From NCBI GenBank assembly GCA_964471115.1, contig CAYYFE010000001.1, positions 327,823 to 391,822 of the forward strand: a stretch of 64,000 bases of DNA, written 5' to 3'. The translations under genes were made by a program, and so were the position numbers. Shown piece after piece: positions 51,068-58,736 of this stretch. The notes below the pieces were generated by a model that saw only the letters and a program-made list of their open reading frames with translations, searched no databases and was not told the DNA's origin. The DNA is from SYFT01 sp964471115. Lineage in GTDB: Bacteria; Acidobacteriota; Vicinamibacteria; Vicinamibacterales; SCN-69-37. How positions within the stretch are numbered: the stretch's first letter is position 1; the number at the start of each line of letters is the position of its first letter.

Positions 51068-52012
51068 CTACTTCGGCGGGTAGATGCTCGCGTGCAAGCT
51101 CAGGCCCTGGCGCGTGACGCCGACCTGGATGATCTTCGGCGTGGCGCCGCCGCCCTGGCGCGTGAACGAGACCTCGTACTGGTTCGCCAGCGCGTTGGCG
51201 ATGTTCGTCATGTACATCTCCAGGGCGCTCTGGCTGGCGATGACTTCGCGCCGGCCGCCGGTGTTCTTGGCCAGCGGCTCCAGGAGTACGCCGCGCGGGT
51301 CCTGCGTGACCGTGCCGGAGTTATAGGAGACCGCCCAGAACGAGGCATTGGATGCGACGACGGTATCCAGCATCTGCTGCGGCCTGATGCGGCCCTGCTC
51401 ATCGGTGGGGAGCACATTCATCGCGACAATGGCACGCCGCGGCGACTTCGCCTTGGCCAGGATCTTGCCGGCCTCGGAGATGGCTTCCATCAGGACCGCC
51501 GGCATGTTGTTCTTCGGGAAGAGCGTCGCAATGCCCTTTTCGAGCCTGGTCACGTCGGACGTCATCGGCACGACCGTCACTGCCGCCTGCCCGAACTCCA
51601 TCAGCTCCATTTCGGTCTCAGGATTGGACGCCGCCATGGTCTTGACGAACGCGGTGAATCCCATCCGCACGTCGCGGACCAGCTCGGACCCGGAGACCTT
51701 GCCGCGCTGGGCCATGCCGGCGCCGCCGGTGGCCTTGGACGTATCAGCCAGCAGCATGATGTTGGCCGGCTGCGGCGCCTTGCGCACGTTGACCACCTGA
51801 CGGCCCATCGGCTCGGCGCCGTCGGCCAGTTCGCGCACCATGACTTCCTCGGTGCGCAGGTCGGTGACCGGCTGGCCCTTGGCGTCGAGCACGGTCAGGA
51901 AAAAGGACTTCGTCTCCTGCGTTCCTGCCACCAGGCGCGGCGCGGCGAGCAGAACCACCGCCGACAGCGCGGCGAACACAGGAACCAGACGGCTGGTGCG
52001 GAACAGGGACAT
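51068..52012 (-). CDS. Small VWA-like secreted protein
   Basis: 314 residues from the ATG at 52012, which is preceded on the minus strand by CCGGAGG and gives a signal peptide (MSLFRTSRLVPVFAALSAVVLLAAPRL, about 30 residues). A longer in-frame extension to 52270 would run antisense through the next gene. An N-terminal FFLTVLDAKGQPVTDLRTEEVMVREL resembles the pre-VWA strand of the larger VWA proteins. ANIMLLADTSKATGG is the VWA first strand with DTS. Later come AIVAMNVLPTDEQGRI and YEVSFTRQGG...VGVTRQGLSLHASIY. It precedes the sulfatase-like gene at 51051 by 16 bp, so they form an operon. It is divergent from the NamZ-fusion gene. Confidence 0.82.
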   Translation of the reverse strand: MSLFRTSRLVPVFAALSAVVLLAAPRLVAGTQETKSFFLTVLDAKGQPVTDLRTEEVMVRELADGAEPMGRQVVNVRKAPQPANIMLLADTSKATGGAGMAQRGKVSGSELVRDVRMGFTAFVKTMAASNPETEMELMEFGQAAVTVVPMTSDVTRLEKGIATLFPKNNMPAVLMEAISEAGKILAKAKSPRRAIVAMNVLPTDEQGRIRPQQMLDTVVASNASFWAVSYNSGTVTQDPRGVLLEPLAKNTGGRREVIASQSALEMYMTNIANALANQYEVSFTRQGGGATPKIIQVGVTRQGLSLHASIYPPK

Positions 52013-52057
52013 CGGAAACCTCCGGGGGAAGAGTAACCGGAATCTATAATCGGCGCC

Positions 52058-54442
52058 ATGAGGATTGCACTGACGAGCACCGTGGCCTTCGTCCTTGTCG
52101 TGGGCAGCACGGCCCTGCCCGCGGCCCAGGCCCCGGCCGGCGTGGACCCCGCGCGGTTTGCGCGCCTGGACGAAGTCATCGAGACCGACATCGCGGCCAG
52201 GAAGCTGCCCGGCGCCGTGGTCGTCGTGGGCCAGGGCGACACGGTGGTGTATCAGAAGACGTACGGCCACCGCGCCCTCCAGCCTTCACAGGAGGTGATG
52301 ACCGCGGACACGATCTTCGACATGGCGTCGCTCACCAAGGTGGTCGCGACGACGACGGCCGTGATGATGCTGGTGGAAGACGGCCGGATTCGGCTGACCG
52401 ATCCCGTGGCGCAGTTCATTCCCGAGTTCGCGAAGTACGGCAAGGCGCGCGTGACGGTGCGTCATCTCCTGACGCACATGTCGGGCCTGCGGCCCGACGT
52501 GGATCTGGTTGATCCCTGGGTCGGTCACGACGAGGCGATTCGCCTGGCGACCGAAGAGGTGCTGATGGCGCCGCCCGGCCAGCGGTTCGTGTACTCGGAC
52601 ATCGGTTTCTTCCTGCTGGCCGAGATCGTGGCGCGCGTCAGCGGCATGAAGTTCGAGGAGTTCGTGACGGCTCGTCTGCTGGTGCCGCTCGGCATGAAGG
52701 ACTCCGGCTTCAACCCGGCGGCATCTCTCGTGCCACGCATTGCGCCGACGGAAGTGTGCACGCGTTACGGCTGGCCCTGCGCCGGTCCGGACGCCCGGAT
52801 GCTGCGCGGCACGGTGCACGATCCCACCGCGCGCCGCATGGGCGGCGTGGCCGGTCACGCCGGGCTGTTCAGCACGGCGGCGGACCTCACGCGGTTCGCG
52901 CGCATGTTGCTGCGCGGCGGGGAGCTCGACGGCGTGCGCATCCTGTCGCCGCTGACCGTGGCGCGCATGATCAGCCCCTCGACGCCCGAGACCGAGGCGA
53001 ACGTGCGGGGGCTGGGCTGGGACATGGACTCGTCGTATTCGGTCAACCGCGGCGAGCTCCTGCCCCTGGGGTCGTTCGGCCACACGGGTTTCACCGGCAC
53101 GTCGCTGTGGATCGATCCGGCCACCAAGGCGTACGTCATCTTCCTGTCGAACCGGCTGCATCCCGACGGCCGGGGCGACGTCACGCCGCTTCGCGCGCGT
53201 GTGGCAACGATCGCGGCCTCGGCGTTCACCGCCATCGACCCGGCCGGACTCCTGGCTTCCCGGCGCACGTTCGACAGCCAGACGCCGGCTGTGGCGCCTC
53301 CACCCGTGACGCCGGTGCTCAACGGCATCGACGTGCTGCGCGCCGACGGTTTTGCCCCGCTCAAAGGCCTGCGCGTGGGCTTGCTCACCAATCACACCGG
53401 CCGCGCGCGCGATCGCGCCGCCACGATTGACGTGCTCGCCGACGCGCCGGGGGTGACGCTGGCCGCGCTCTTCAGCCCCGAACACGGCATTCGCGGCCTG
53501 CTCGACGCCAGCGTGCCTTCGTCGAAGGACGACCGCACCGGACTGCCGATTCATTCCCTCTACGGCGACACCCGCCGGCCGACCGAGGCCATGCTCGCCG
53601 GCCTGGACGCCATCGTCATCGACCTGCAGGATGTCGGCGCGCGCTTCTACACGTACATGACGACCATCGCGTATGTGCTGGAAGAGGCGGCTCCGCGCAA
53701 GATCAAGGTGTTCGTGCTCGACCGGCCCAACCCGATTGGCGGTGTGGCGATTGAAGGGCCGACACTTGATGAGGCGCTGGCCAGCTTCATCGGCTACTTC
53801 CCGGCGATGCCCACGCGGCACGGCATGACCCTGGGAGAAATCGCGCGTCTCTTTAATGCCGAGCGGAAGATCGGCGCCGACCTCACGGTCATCGCGATGC
53901 GCGGGTGGCGCCGTGACGCGTGGTTCGATGAGACGGGCCAGATGTGGATCGGCCCGTCGCCCAACATGCGCAACCTCTACGCGGCGACGTTGTACACGGG
54001 CCTCGCGTCATTCGAGGGGTCGAACATCTCGGTCGGCCGCGGCACGGACACGCCCTTTGAGCACATCGGCGCGCCGTGGATCGACGGCACGCGTCTGGCA
54101 GAAGCCCTCAACGCGCGCGGCCTGCCGGGTGTGCGGTTTTATCCAGTCGAATTCACGCCCACGTCCTCGAAGTTCGCCAACGAACGCTGCCAGGGTGTCT
54201 TCATCGTCGTCACCGACCGCAATGCCGTGCGGCCGGTGCGGGTCGGGATCGAGATCGCCTCTGCGTTGCTGCGGCTGTTCCCGGGGCAGTTCGATGTGGA
54301 TGCGTCCGCGCGCCTCTTCGGCGCCACCGCCGGCCTCGCGCGCCTCAAGGCGGGTGACGATCCGGCCGCCATCGCCGCGTCCTGGGGCGGCGGCGAAGCC
54401 CGCTGGCGTCTGCTGCGCGCGAAATACTTGCTCTACTTCTGA
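52058..54442 (+). CDS. Fusion of beta-lactamase-fold hydrolase and NamZ exo-N-acetylmuramidase (DUF1343)
   Basis: This encodes 794 residues with a signal peptide ending ALPAAQ. Residues about 30-400 are a serine beta-lactamase/transpeptidase-fold domain: SLTK (Ser91, Lys94), YSD near 180 and HTG near 340. Residues about 425-794 are DUF1343/NamZ: GLLTNHTGRARD, FSPEHGIRGLL (the conserved acidic-His motif), IDLQDVGARFYTYM, FVLDRPNPIGG and VEFTPTSSKF. NamZ removes N-acetylmuramic acid from the non-reducing end of peptidoglycan fragments (GH171). In Bacillus, namZ is adjacent to amiE, a beta-lactamase-fold muropeptide amidase, so the fusion probably joins the two recycling activities. Predicted periplasmic or lipid-free secreted. 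Its neighbour upstream is a divergent VWA gene; a cloverleaf repeat follows. Confidence 0.92.
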   Translation: MRIALTSTVAFVLVVGSTALPAAQAPAGVDPARFARLDEVIETDIAARKLPGAVVVVGQGDTVVYQKTYGHRALQPSQEVMTADTIFDMASLTKVVATTTAVMMLVEDGRIRLTDPVAQFIPEFAKYGKARVTVRHLLTHMSGLRPDVDLVDPWVGHDEAIRLATEEVLMAPPGQRFVYSDIGFFLLAEIVARVSGMKFEEFVTARLLVPLGMKDSGFNPAASLVPRIAPTEVCTRYGWPCAGPDARMLRGTVHDPTARRMGGVAGHAGLFSTAADLTRFARMLLRGGELDGVRILSPLTVARMISPSTPETEANVRGLGWDMDSSYSVNRGELLPLGSFGHTGFTGTSLWIDPATKAYVIFLSNRLHPDGRGDVTPLRARVATIAASAFTAIDPAGLLASRRTFDSQTPAVAPPPVTPVLNGIDVLRADGFAPLKGLRVGLLTNHTGRARDRAATIDVLADAPGVTLAALFSPEHGIRGLLDASVPSSKDDRTGLPIHSLYGDTRRPTEAMLAGLDAIVIDLQDVGARFYTYMTTIAYVLEEAAPRKIKVFVLDRPNPIGGVAIEGPTLDEALASFIGYFPAMPTRHGMTLGEIARLFNAERKIGADLTVIAMRGWRRDAWFDETGQMWIGPSPNMRNLYAATLYTGLASFEGSNISVGRGTDTPFEHIGAPWIDGTRLAEALNARGLPGVRFYPVEFTPTSSKFANERCQGVFIVVTDRNAVRPVRVGIEIASALLRLFPGQFDVDASARLFGATAGLARLKAGDDPAAIAASWGGGEARWRLLRAKYLLYF

Positions 54443-54659
54443 TTCACAGCGAGCACTGGAGGGCTGGTAGGTTCCCGGAAGACACCCGGCTGGGAGCCCG
54501 ACGAAGTCGGGCTGTCCGGGTGAAGATCCTCACCAGACATACAACCTGACTCGGATTGTGGGTTGGTTGTATGCCTGGTGAGGATCTTCACCCGGACCAC
54601 GCCGCCTCCGGCGGCGCCCAGCCGGGTGCCTCCCAGTCCTCCAATCCTCGTTGTGAATC
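54441..54659. repeat. Cloverleaf-like palindromic element (four-way junction)
   Basis: The outer arms 54441-54471 and 54629-54659 pair at about 27 of 31 positions. Within, 54483-54494 pairs perfectly with 54617-54628 (12 bp). This stem encloses three hairpins: 54495-54513 (8-bp stem), 54514-54597 (23 perfect bp, one mismatch, then 9 perfect bp, 18-nt loop) and 54601-54615 (6-bp stem). It fills the gap between the convergent NamZ-fusion and DUF420 genes. The outer arms match those at 17655 and 45398. It could be a mobile palindromic repeat or a structured RNA. Confidence 0.92.
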
Positions 54660-54668
54660 CGAGACGGC

Positions 54669-55082
54669 CTACCAGTACAACATCACGTAGACCAGCACCC
54701 CGGTGATCGACACGAAGAGCCAGATCGGGAACGTGATCTTTGCGATGGCCCGGTGTTTCGCGTCGTTGCGCGCCAGGCCGCGTGTCAGCGTGACGATGGC
54801 CATCGGGACGACCGCGGCGGCCAGGATGATGTGCGGGATGAGGATGGTGTAGTAGACCGTCCGCATGACGCCGGTGCCCGTGTACGGGCGCGATCCGACT
54901 TGCGCGTGGTAAATCACGTACGAGATCAGGAACAACACGGACGTGCCGAACGCCGCCAGCATCGTGCGCCGGTGTTGTTCGATGCGGCGCGCGCGGATGT
55001 GCCGGTAGCCGACCACGAGCAGGATCGTGCAGAGGGCGTTGAGCGACGCGTTCAGGGTGGGCAGCTGTTCGACTGGAATCAT
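54669..55082 (-). CDS. DUF420 family membrane protein
   Basis: 137 residues from the ATG at 55082 (MIPVEQLPTLNASLNALCT). The longer open frame upstream is out-of-frame sequence of ctaB. Four transmembrane segments are visible. The conserved DUF420 features are LNALCTILLVVGYRHIRARRIEQHRRTM, SYVIYHAQVGS (His), YYTILIPHIILAAAVVPMAIVTL and a C-terminal VYVMLYW. DUF420 (YozB/CtaM-like) proteins accompany cytochrome oxidase biogenesis genes, and Staphylococcus CtaM is required for a functional terminal oxidase. The start overlaps the ctaB stop by 4 bp (ATGA), which supports a role in heme-copper oxidase assembly. Confidence 0.88.
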   Translation of the reverse strand: MIPVEQLPTLNASLNALCTILLVVGYRHIRARRIEQHRRTMLAAFGTSVLFLISYVIYHAQVGSRPYTGTGVMRTVYYTILIPHIILAAAVVPMAIVTLTRGLARNDAKHRAIAKITFPIWLFVSITGVLVYVMLYW

Positions 55083-55954
55083 CGGGTCACCGTCATTACG
55101 ATCCAGAGCAGCGGCAGGTAGATGATCGACGCGTAGAACACCAGCCGCGCGTTGGCCGCCGTGCGGGCGAACGCGAACCGCGCGGTGATCGCCAGCTGGG
55201 CCAGGCCCAGCACGAGGGCGCCGATGCTGTAGACGGGGCTGGCGACGTCGGCAATGGACGGCAGCACCGACAGCGGCACCAGCGTGGCGGACCAGAGCAG
55301 CGCCTGGCGGCCGGTCATCGCGCCGCCGGTGTCGACCACCGGCAGCACCGGCAGCCCCGCGCGCGCGTATTCCTCGCGGTACAGCCACGAGATCGCCAGC
55401 ACATGCGGCAATTGCCACACGAACATGATCAGGAACAGCGACCAGCCGCCCAGCTCGGCCATCGACGCGCCGCTGGCGGCCCAGCCGATCATTGGCGGCA
55501 GGGCGCCGGGGACGGCGCCGACCACCGCCGCGAAGGACGTGTGGCGCTTGAGCGGCGTGTAACACGCCACGTACGTCACGAAGGTCGCGGCCGCGACCAG
55601 CACGGCAGCGAGGTTGGTGGTCGCCCAGAGCAACGCCGCGCCGCCAACCGCCAGGAGGGTGCCGACCGCGTACGCCTCGGCCGGGGACATCCGCTTGGCC
55701 GCCACCGGGCGCCCTTTCGTTCGCTCCATCAGGGCGTCGGTGTCGCGTTCGCCGACCTGGTTGAACGCCGCGGCGCCGCCGGCCACCAGGCCCGTGCCGG
55801 CACAGGCCAGGGCCAGGCTGATCCAGTCCAGCGGATCGCGGAGGCCCATGTAATAGCCTCCGGCGGTCGTGGCGACGACCAGGGTGTTGACGCGAATCTT
55901 GGCGAGGGCGATCCAGTCGGCGAGCCTCGACGGTGCTGCGGTGCTCGTCGGCAT
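55079..55954 (-). CDS. ctaB: Protoheme IX farnesyltransferase (heme O synthase)
   Basis: This encodes 291 residues with eight or nine membrane segments. The prenyl-diphosphate-binding motif NQVGERDTDALMERTKGRP is at about residues 65-83, and the second, YTPLKRHTSFAAVVGAVPGALPPMIGWAA, at about 150-178. The length is normal. The enzyme converts heme B to heme O by farnesylation in the inner membrane for heme-copper terminal oxidases. It is coupled by ATGA to the DUF420 gene. No oxidase subunit genes are in the window, so this is a detached two-gene piece of the cta cluster. It starts 72 bp from the tRNA-Glu gene, which is on the other strand. Confidence 0.95.
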   Translation of the reverse strand: MPTSTAAPSRLADWIALAKIRVNTLVVATTAGGYYMGLRDPLDWISLALACAGTGLVAGGAAAFNQVGERDTDALMERTKGRPVAAKRMSPAEAYAVGTLLAVGGAALLWATTNLAAVLVAAATFVTYVACYTPLKRHTSFAAVVGAVPGALPPMIGWAASGASMAELGGWSLFLIMFVWQLPHVLAISWLYREEYARAGLPVLPVVDTGGAMTGRQALLWSATLVPLSVLPSIADVASPVYSIGALVLGLAQLAITARFAFARTAANARLVFYASIIYLPLLWIVMTVTR

Positions 55955-56026
55955 GGGCCCTGTGATTATCCCCGACTTGACCGATCCCGAGCCCCGGTGC
56001 TACTTTCAAAGTTCGCTTTCCCCCGA

Positions 56027-56101
56027 GCCGGTATCGTCTAGGGGTTAGGACACAAGGTTCTCAACCTTGGAACCGGGGTTCGAATCCCCGTACCGGTACC
56101 A
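56027..56101 (+). tRNA. tRNA-Glu (anticodon CTC)
   Basis: A full cloverleaf is readable. The acceptor GCCGGTA pairs with TACCGGT, with a G-U first pair. The D arm holds CTAGGGGTTAGG. The anticodon stem CAAGG/CCTTG carries the loop TTCTCAA with anticodon CTC. The T arm is CGGGGTTCGAATCCCCG. The discriminator is A, and the 3' CCA is encoded. It is 75 nt including CCA. The antisense reading gives the well-known spurious peptide RYGDSNPGSKVENLVS. Confidence 0.97.
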
Positions 56102-56426
56102 TCCTTCGCTCGCCAGACTGACGCTCAGCGAGCTGCGGATGGCGAGCCATCCTTCGCCGAAGATCCACCGAAGGCGGCCGACGGAATCTGGCGAGCCCCC
56201 GCCAACGACATGCGAAGGATGTCCACCGAAGCCGCGAACGCAGTGAGCGTTCGGCGCAGGTGGACCGACCCGCGGCTCATCGCTCGCTACGCTCGCAGCT
56301 CCGGATGGCTGCGTTCGGCGCAGGGGACCCCCACAAATCAGGCACTCGTAGCCGGAAGATCGGACAAGTGCCGTATGGCACCGGTGGTCGCCGAGTCGCA
56401 CGATGGACTCAGATTCGGAGGCGACC
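56102..56426. other. Non-coding mosaic downstream of tRNA-Glu
   Basis: About 325 bp with no convincing gene. It is made of short related blocks: CCATCCTTCGC occurs at 56099-56109, starting within the tRNA CCA end, and again at 56147-56157. Inverted CGAAGGATG and several CACCGAAG blocks are also present, as is AGCGTTCGGCGCAGG/GCGTTCGGCGCAGG twice. It looks like decayed tRNA-proximal repeat or attachment-site debris, or a structured spacer. The opposite-strand frame through it is spurious. Confidence 0.6.
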
Positions 56427-56846
56427 ATGACGACCTACACCGGCACCCAAAACGTTGAACCGGGCCTCTACTGGGCCCTCAAACCCTTCCGCTTTACCAG
56501 CGTCGACACGCGTGGTCCGCTGCCGGGCACCGAGGCCCGCACGTGGTACCGCGTGCCCATGCTGCTGATGCTGGCGCTTGCGCCCCTGCTGGGCCTGGCG
56601 TTTGTCGTGTTCCTGCCCTTCATCGCGTTCGTCATCGTGTTCCGCGTGGTTGGTGAAGCCGCGGCCGATCGGGCGAAGGCGCTGGCGGCGCGCGGAGCGC
56701 GCGCCGTGCGTCCGGCGTGGGCACCGGCGCGGGCGTTTCTCACTCGCGCGCGCACGGCGAAACCGGACGAGGCTCCAGCCGAACCTGACGCCTGGGCCGA
56801 AGAAACAGAGCGCCGGATTTCCGGCACTGACGACGACCGCCGCTGA
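56427..56846 (+). CDS. Small membrane protein of unknown function
   Basis: 139 residues from the ATG at 56427, which follows GGAGG at 56418. An in-frame ATG at 56403 has no such site. The N-terminus is polar (MTTYTGTQNVEPGLYWALKPFRFTSVDTRGPLPGTE). One long or two short hydrophobic segments follow at about 44-72 (VPMLLMLALAPLLGLAFVVF and onward), then an Ala/Arg-rich cytoplasmic helix and an acidic, Pro-rich tail. No family is recognised. It stands alone between the tRNA spacer and the multiheme cytochrome gene, both on the plus strand. Confidence 0.7.
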   Translation: MTTYTGTQNVEPGLYWALKPFRFTSVDTRGPLPGTEARTWYRVPMLLMLALAPLLGLAFVVFLPFIAFVIVFRVVGEAAADRAKALAARGARAVRPAWAPARAFLTRARTAKPDEAPAEPDAWAEETERRISGTDDDRR

Positions 56847-56917
56847 TCGGCGAACGCGGTAATATCGACTCAGGTGGCTTCGGCCACCCCCCTTCAGCCG
56901 CCCGGTCAAGGGGTTGT

Positions 56918-58036
56918 GTGATGACGCGGTTCTCCACCGCTCTGCTGGTTCTCGTCGGGGTGTTTGCCGGCACCGTGTTGGCCCGACAGACACCCGCTCC
57001 GCCACCACCATCCGCTGCGCACCAGCCGGCGCCCGCACCCGCGGCGCCGGCCGAGCCCCCCGAGGCGGTGGCCGCGTGTCTGGCGTGTCACTCCGATCCC
57101 GAGATGACGCTGACGTTTGCCGACGGCACGACGATGAGTCTGTTCGTGGACTACGCGCATCTCGCGGGATCGGTCCATGCGTCACAACTCACGTGCACCG
57201 ACTGTCACGCCAAGTACGACGAGGACCACCCGATGGGGCAGACGTTCGAGTCGCGGCGCGCGTACACGGTGAACTCGTACGACACCTGCAAGAAATGTCA
57301 CTTCGACACCTACACCCGCACGCTTGAAAGCGTGCACTACGAGTACCTCAAGGCGGGCATCGATGCGGCGCCGATCTGCACGGACTGTCATGGCGCTCAC
57401 CAAATCGTCAATCCCCATGAGAAGCGGGCGATGATTTCGCGCAGCTGCGCGACGTGTCACGACGCGGTGTACGACACGTATGCCAAGAGCGTCCACGGCC
57501 GTGCGCTGGTGGAAGACGGCATCGAGGACGTGCCGGCCTGCGCCGATTGCCACACCGCCCACCAGGTCCAGCACTCCGGCACCACGCGGTTCCGTCTGGG
57601 CGCGCCCGCCACGTGCATCACCTGCCACGGCGACGAGCCGCTGATGGCGAAGTACGGCATTCCCACCAGCGTGGCCCAGACCTACCTGGCCGACTTCCAT
57701 GGCGTGACGGCGTCACTGTCGCGCCATCTGGCCGAGGACGAGCAGCGGATCGTCGTCACCTGCAATGACTGCCACGGGGTGCACGACATCGCGTCGCCGA
57801 AGCTGGTGGGCGCGGAGGTGATGAAGGCGACGGTGCGTGAGACCTGCGCGCGCTGCCACGCGGACGCGTCGCCGACGTTCCCGGCGGCGTGGCTGTCGCA
57901 CTATCCGCCGTCACCGCGGCACGCGCCGCTGGTCTGGGCGGTGGAATCGTTCTACCGGTTCTTCATTCCGTTTGCCGTGATCGGGCTCGTGCTCAATCTG
58001 GGGTTGCACGTGTTCCGGATGTCGTCGGGGCGATGA
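56918..58036 (+). CDS. Nine-heme c-type cytochrome with C-terminal membrane anchor
   Basis: 372 residues if initiated at the GTG at 56918; an ATG at 56921 loses one residue. A signal peptide and a Pro/Ala-rich linker (about 25-48) precede nine CxxCH heme sites at about residues 54, 93, 124, 154, 177, 208, 233, 282 and 310. Additional conserved His residues offer bis-His ligation. A single transmembrane helix (about 345-362) near the C-terminus anchors it, with hemes in the periplasm. The layout resembles membrane-bound NrfH/TorC-like or cytochrome c3-type electron carriers, but nine hemes with a C-terminal anchor is not a standard set. It is followed 10 bp later by a cytochrome b gene, suggesting a quinol-to-periplasm electron transfer complex. 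Confidence 0.92.
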   Translation: MMTRFSTALLVLVGVFAGTVLARQTPAPPPPSAAHQPAPAPAAPAEPPEAVAACLACHSDPEMTLTFADGTTMSLFVDYAHLAGSVHASQLTCTDCHAKYDEDHPMGQTFESRRAYTVNSYDTCKKCHFDTYTRTLESVHYEYLKAGIDAAPICTDCHGAHQIVNPHEKRAMISRSCATCHDAVYDTYAKSVHGRALVEDGIEDVPACADCHTAHQVQHSGTTRFRLGAPATCITCHGDEPLMAKYGIPTSVAQTYLADFHGVTASLSRHLAEDEQRIVVTCNDCHGVHDIASPKLVGAEVMKATVRETCARCHADASPTFPAAWLSHYPPSPRHAPLVWAVESFYRFFIPFAVIGLVLNLGLHVFRMSSGR

Positions 58037-58046
58037 GGGCACTGCC

Positions 58047-58736
58047 ATGACCACCGAATACGTCGTCCGCTTTTCGCCGTGGGCCCGCGTCCAGCACGCC
58101 GCCATCATCGTCCTGTTCGGCCTGCTGCTCCTGACAGGCATGCCGCAGAAGTGGCCGACAGCCGGGCTGAGTGTGTGGCTGGTCGACGCGATGGGCGGCA
58201 TCTTCGCGGCGCGATGGCTGCACCGCGCCGTGGGCGTCGTGTTCTCCGGGCTGGTCGTCGCGCACCTGGTGGTGGTCATCGGGGGGCTGCTGTCGAGGCG
58301 GATGAAGCCCACGATGTTCCTGGGAAGGAAGGACTTCAGCGACGCGATTCGCAATCTGAAGTACTACGCCGGCTACGTCGAGACCCCGCCGCAGTTCGGC
58401 CGTTTCGACTACCGGCAGAAGTTCGAGTACTGGGGCCTGATCTTCGGCAGCATCGTGATGGTTGCCACCGGCTTCATCCTCATCTATCCCATCCAGACCG
58501 CGAATCTCCTGCCGGCAGAGCTCATTCCCGCCGCCAAGGTGATGCACAGCTACGAAGCGCTGTTTGCGTTTCTGATCGTGCTGGTCTGGCACATCGTGGG
58601 CGCGCACCTGGCGCCCGAGTCGTTCCCGATGGATACCAGCATCTTCACGGGCAGGATTCGCAAGGAGAAGCTCCGCCACGAGCACCCGCTCGAGTACGAG
58701 GAGCTGTTTGGCCCGGAGGAGCGGCGGGAGACGTGA
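58047..58736 (+). CDS. Membrane cytochrome b (formate-dehydrogenase gamma / FdnI-like)
   Basis: This encodes 229 residues with four transmembrane helices at about 15-32, 60-80, 128-146 and 172-192. His residues suited to ligate two b hemes occur in VQHAAIIVLFG, RWLHRAVGVVFSGLVVAHLVVV, KVMHSYEALFAFLIVLVWHIVGAHL. The overall pattern is that of the cytochrome b561/FdnI type. A conserved loop SDAIRNLKYYAG...FDYRQKFEYWGL is also typical of these subunits in quinol-multiheme modules. It is predicted to oxidise or reduce quinol and exchange electrons with the nine-heme cytochrome encoded 10 bp upstream. Its stop overlaps the GTG of the next gene. Confidence 0.9.
   Translation: MTTEYVVRFSPWARVQHAAIIVLFGLLLLTGMPQKWPTAGLSVWLVDAMGGIFAARWLHRAVGVVFSGLVVAHLVVVIGGLLSRRMKPTMFLGRKDFSDAIRNLKYYAGYVETPPQFGRFDYRQKFEYWGLIFGSIVMVATGFILIYPIQTANLLPAELIPAAKVMHSYEALFAFLIVLVWHIVGAHLAPESFPMDTSIFTGRIRKEKLRHEHPLEYEELFGPEERRET

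Noticed and set aside
51068..52270. 400-residue version of the small VWA-like protein
   Set aside because: The first 86 residues lack a signal peptide and run antisense through the NamZ-fusion gene; the ATG at 52012 has a Shine-Dalgarno and signal peptide.
54669..56009. 446-residue minus-strand protein
   Set aside because: The first two thirds read ctaB out of frame; only the last 137 codons are real (DUF420).
56045..56428. 127-residue minus-strand frame overlapping the tRNA
   Set aside because: Its C-terminus RYGDSNPGSKVENLVS is the well-known antisense translation of a tRNA; not a gene.
58079..58732. N-terminal extension of the M56-like peptidase
   Set aside because: This part is the cytochrome b gene read in the wrong frame; the true start is the GTG at 58733.
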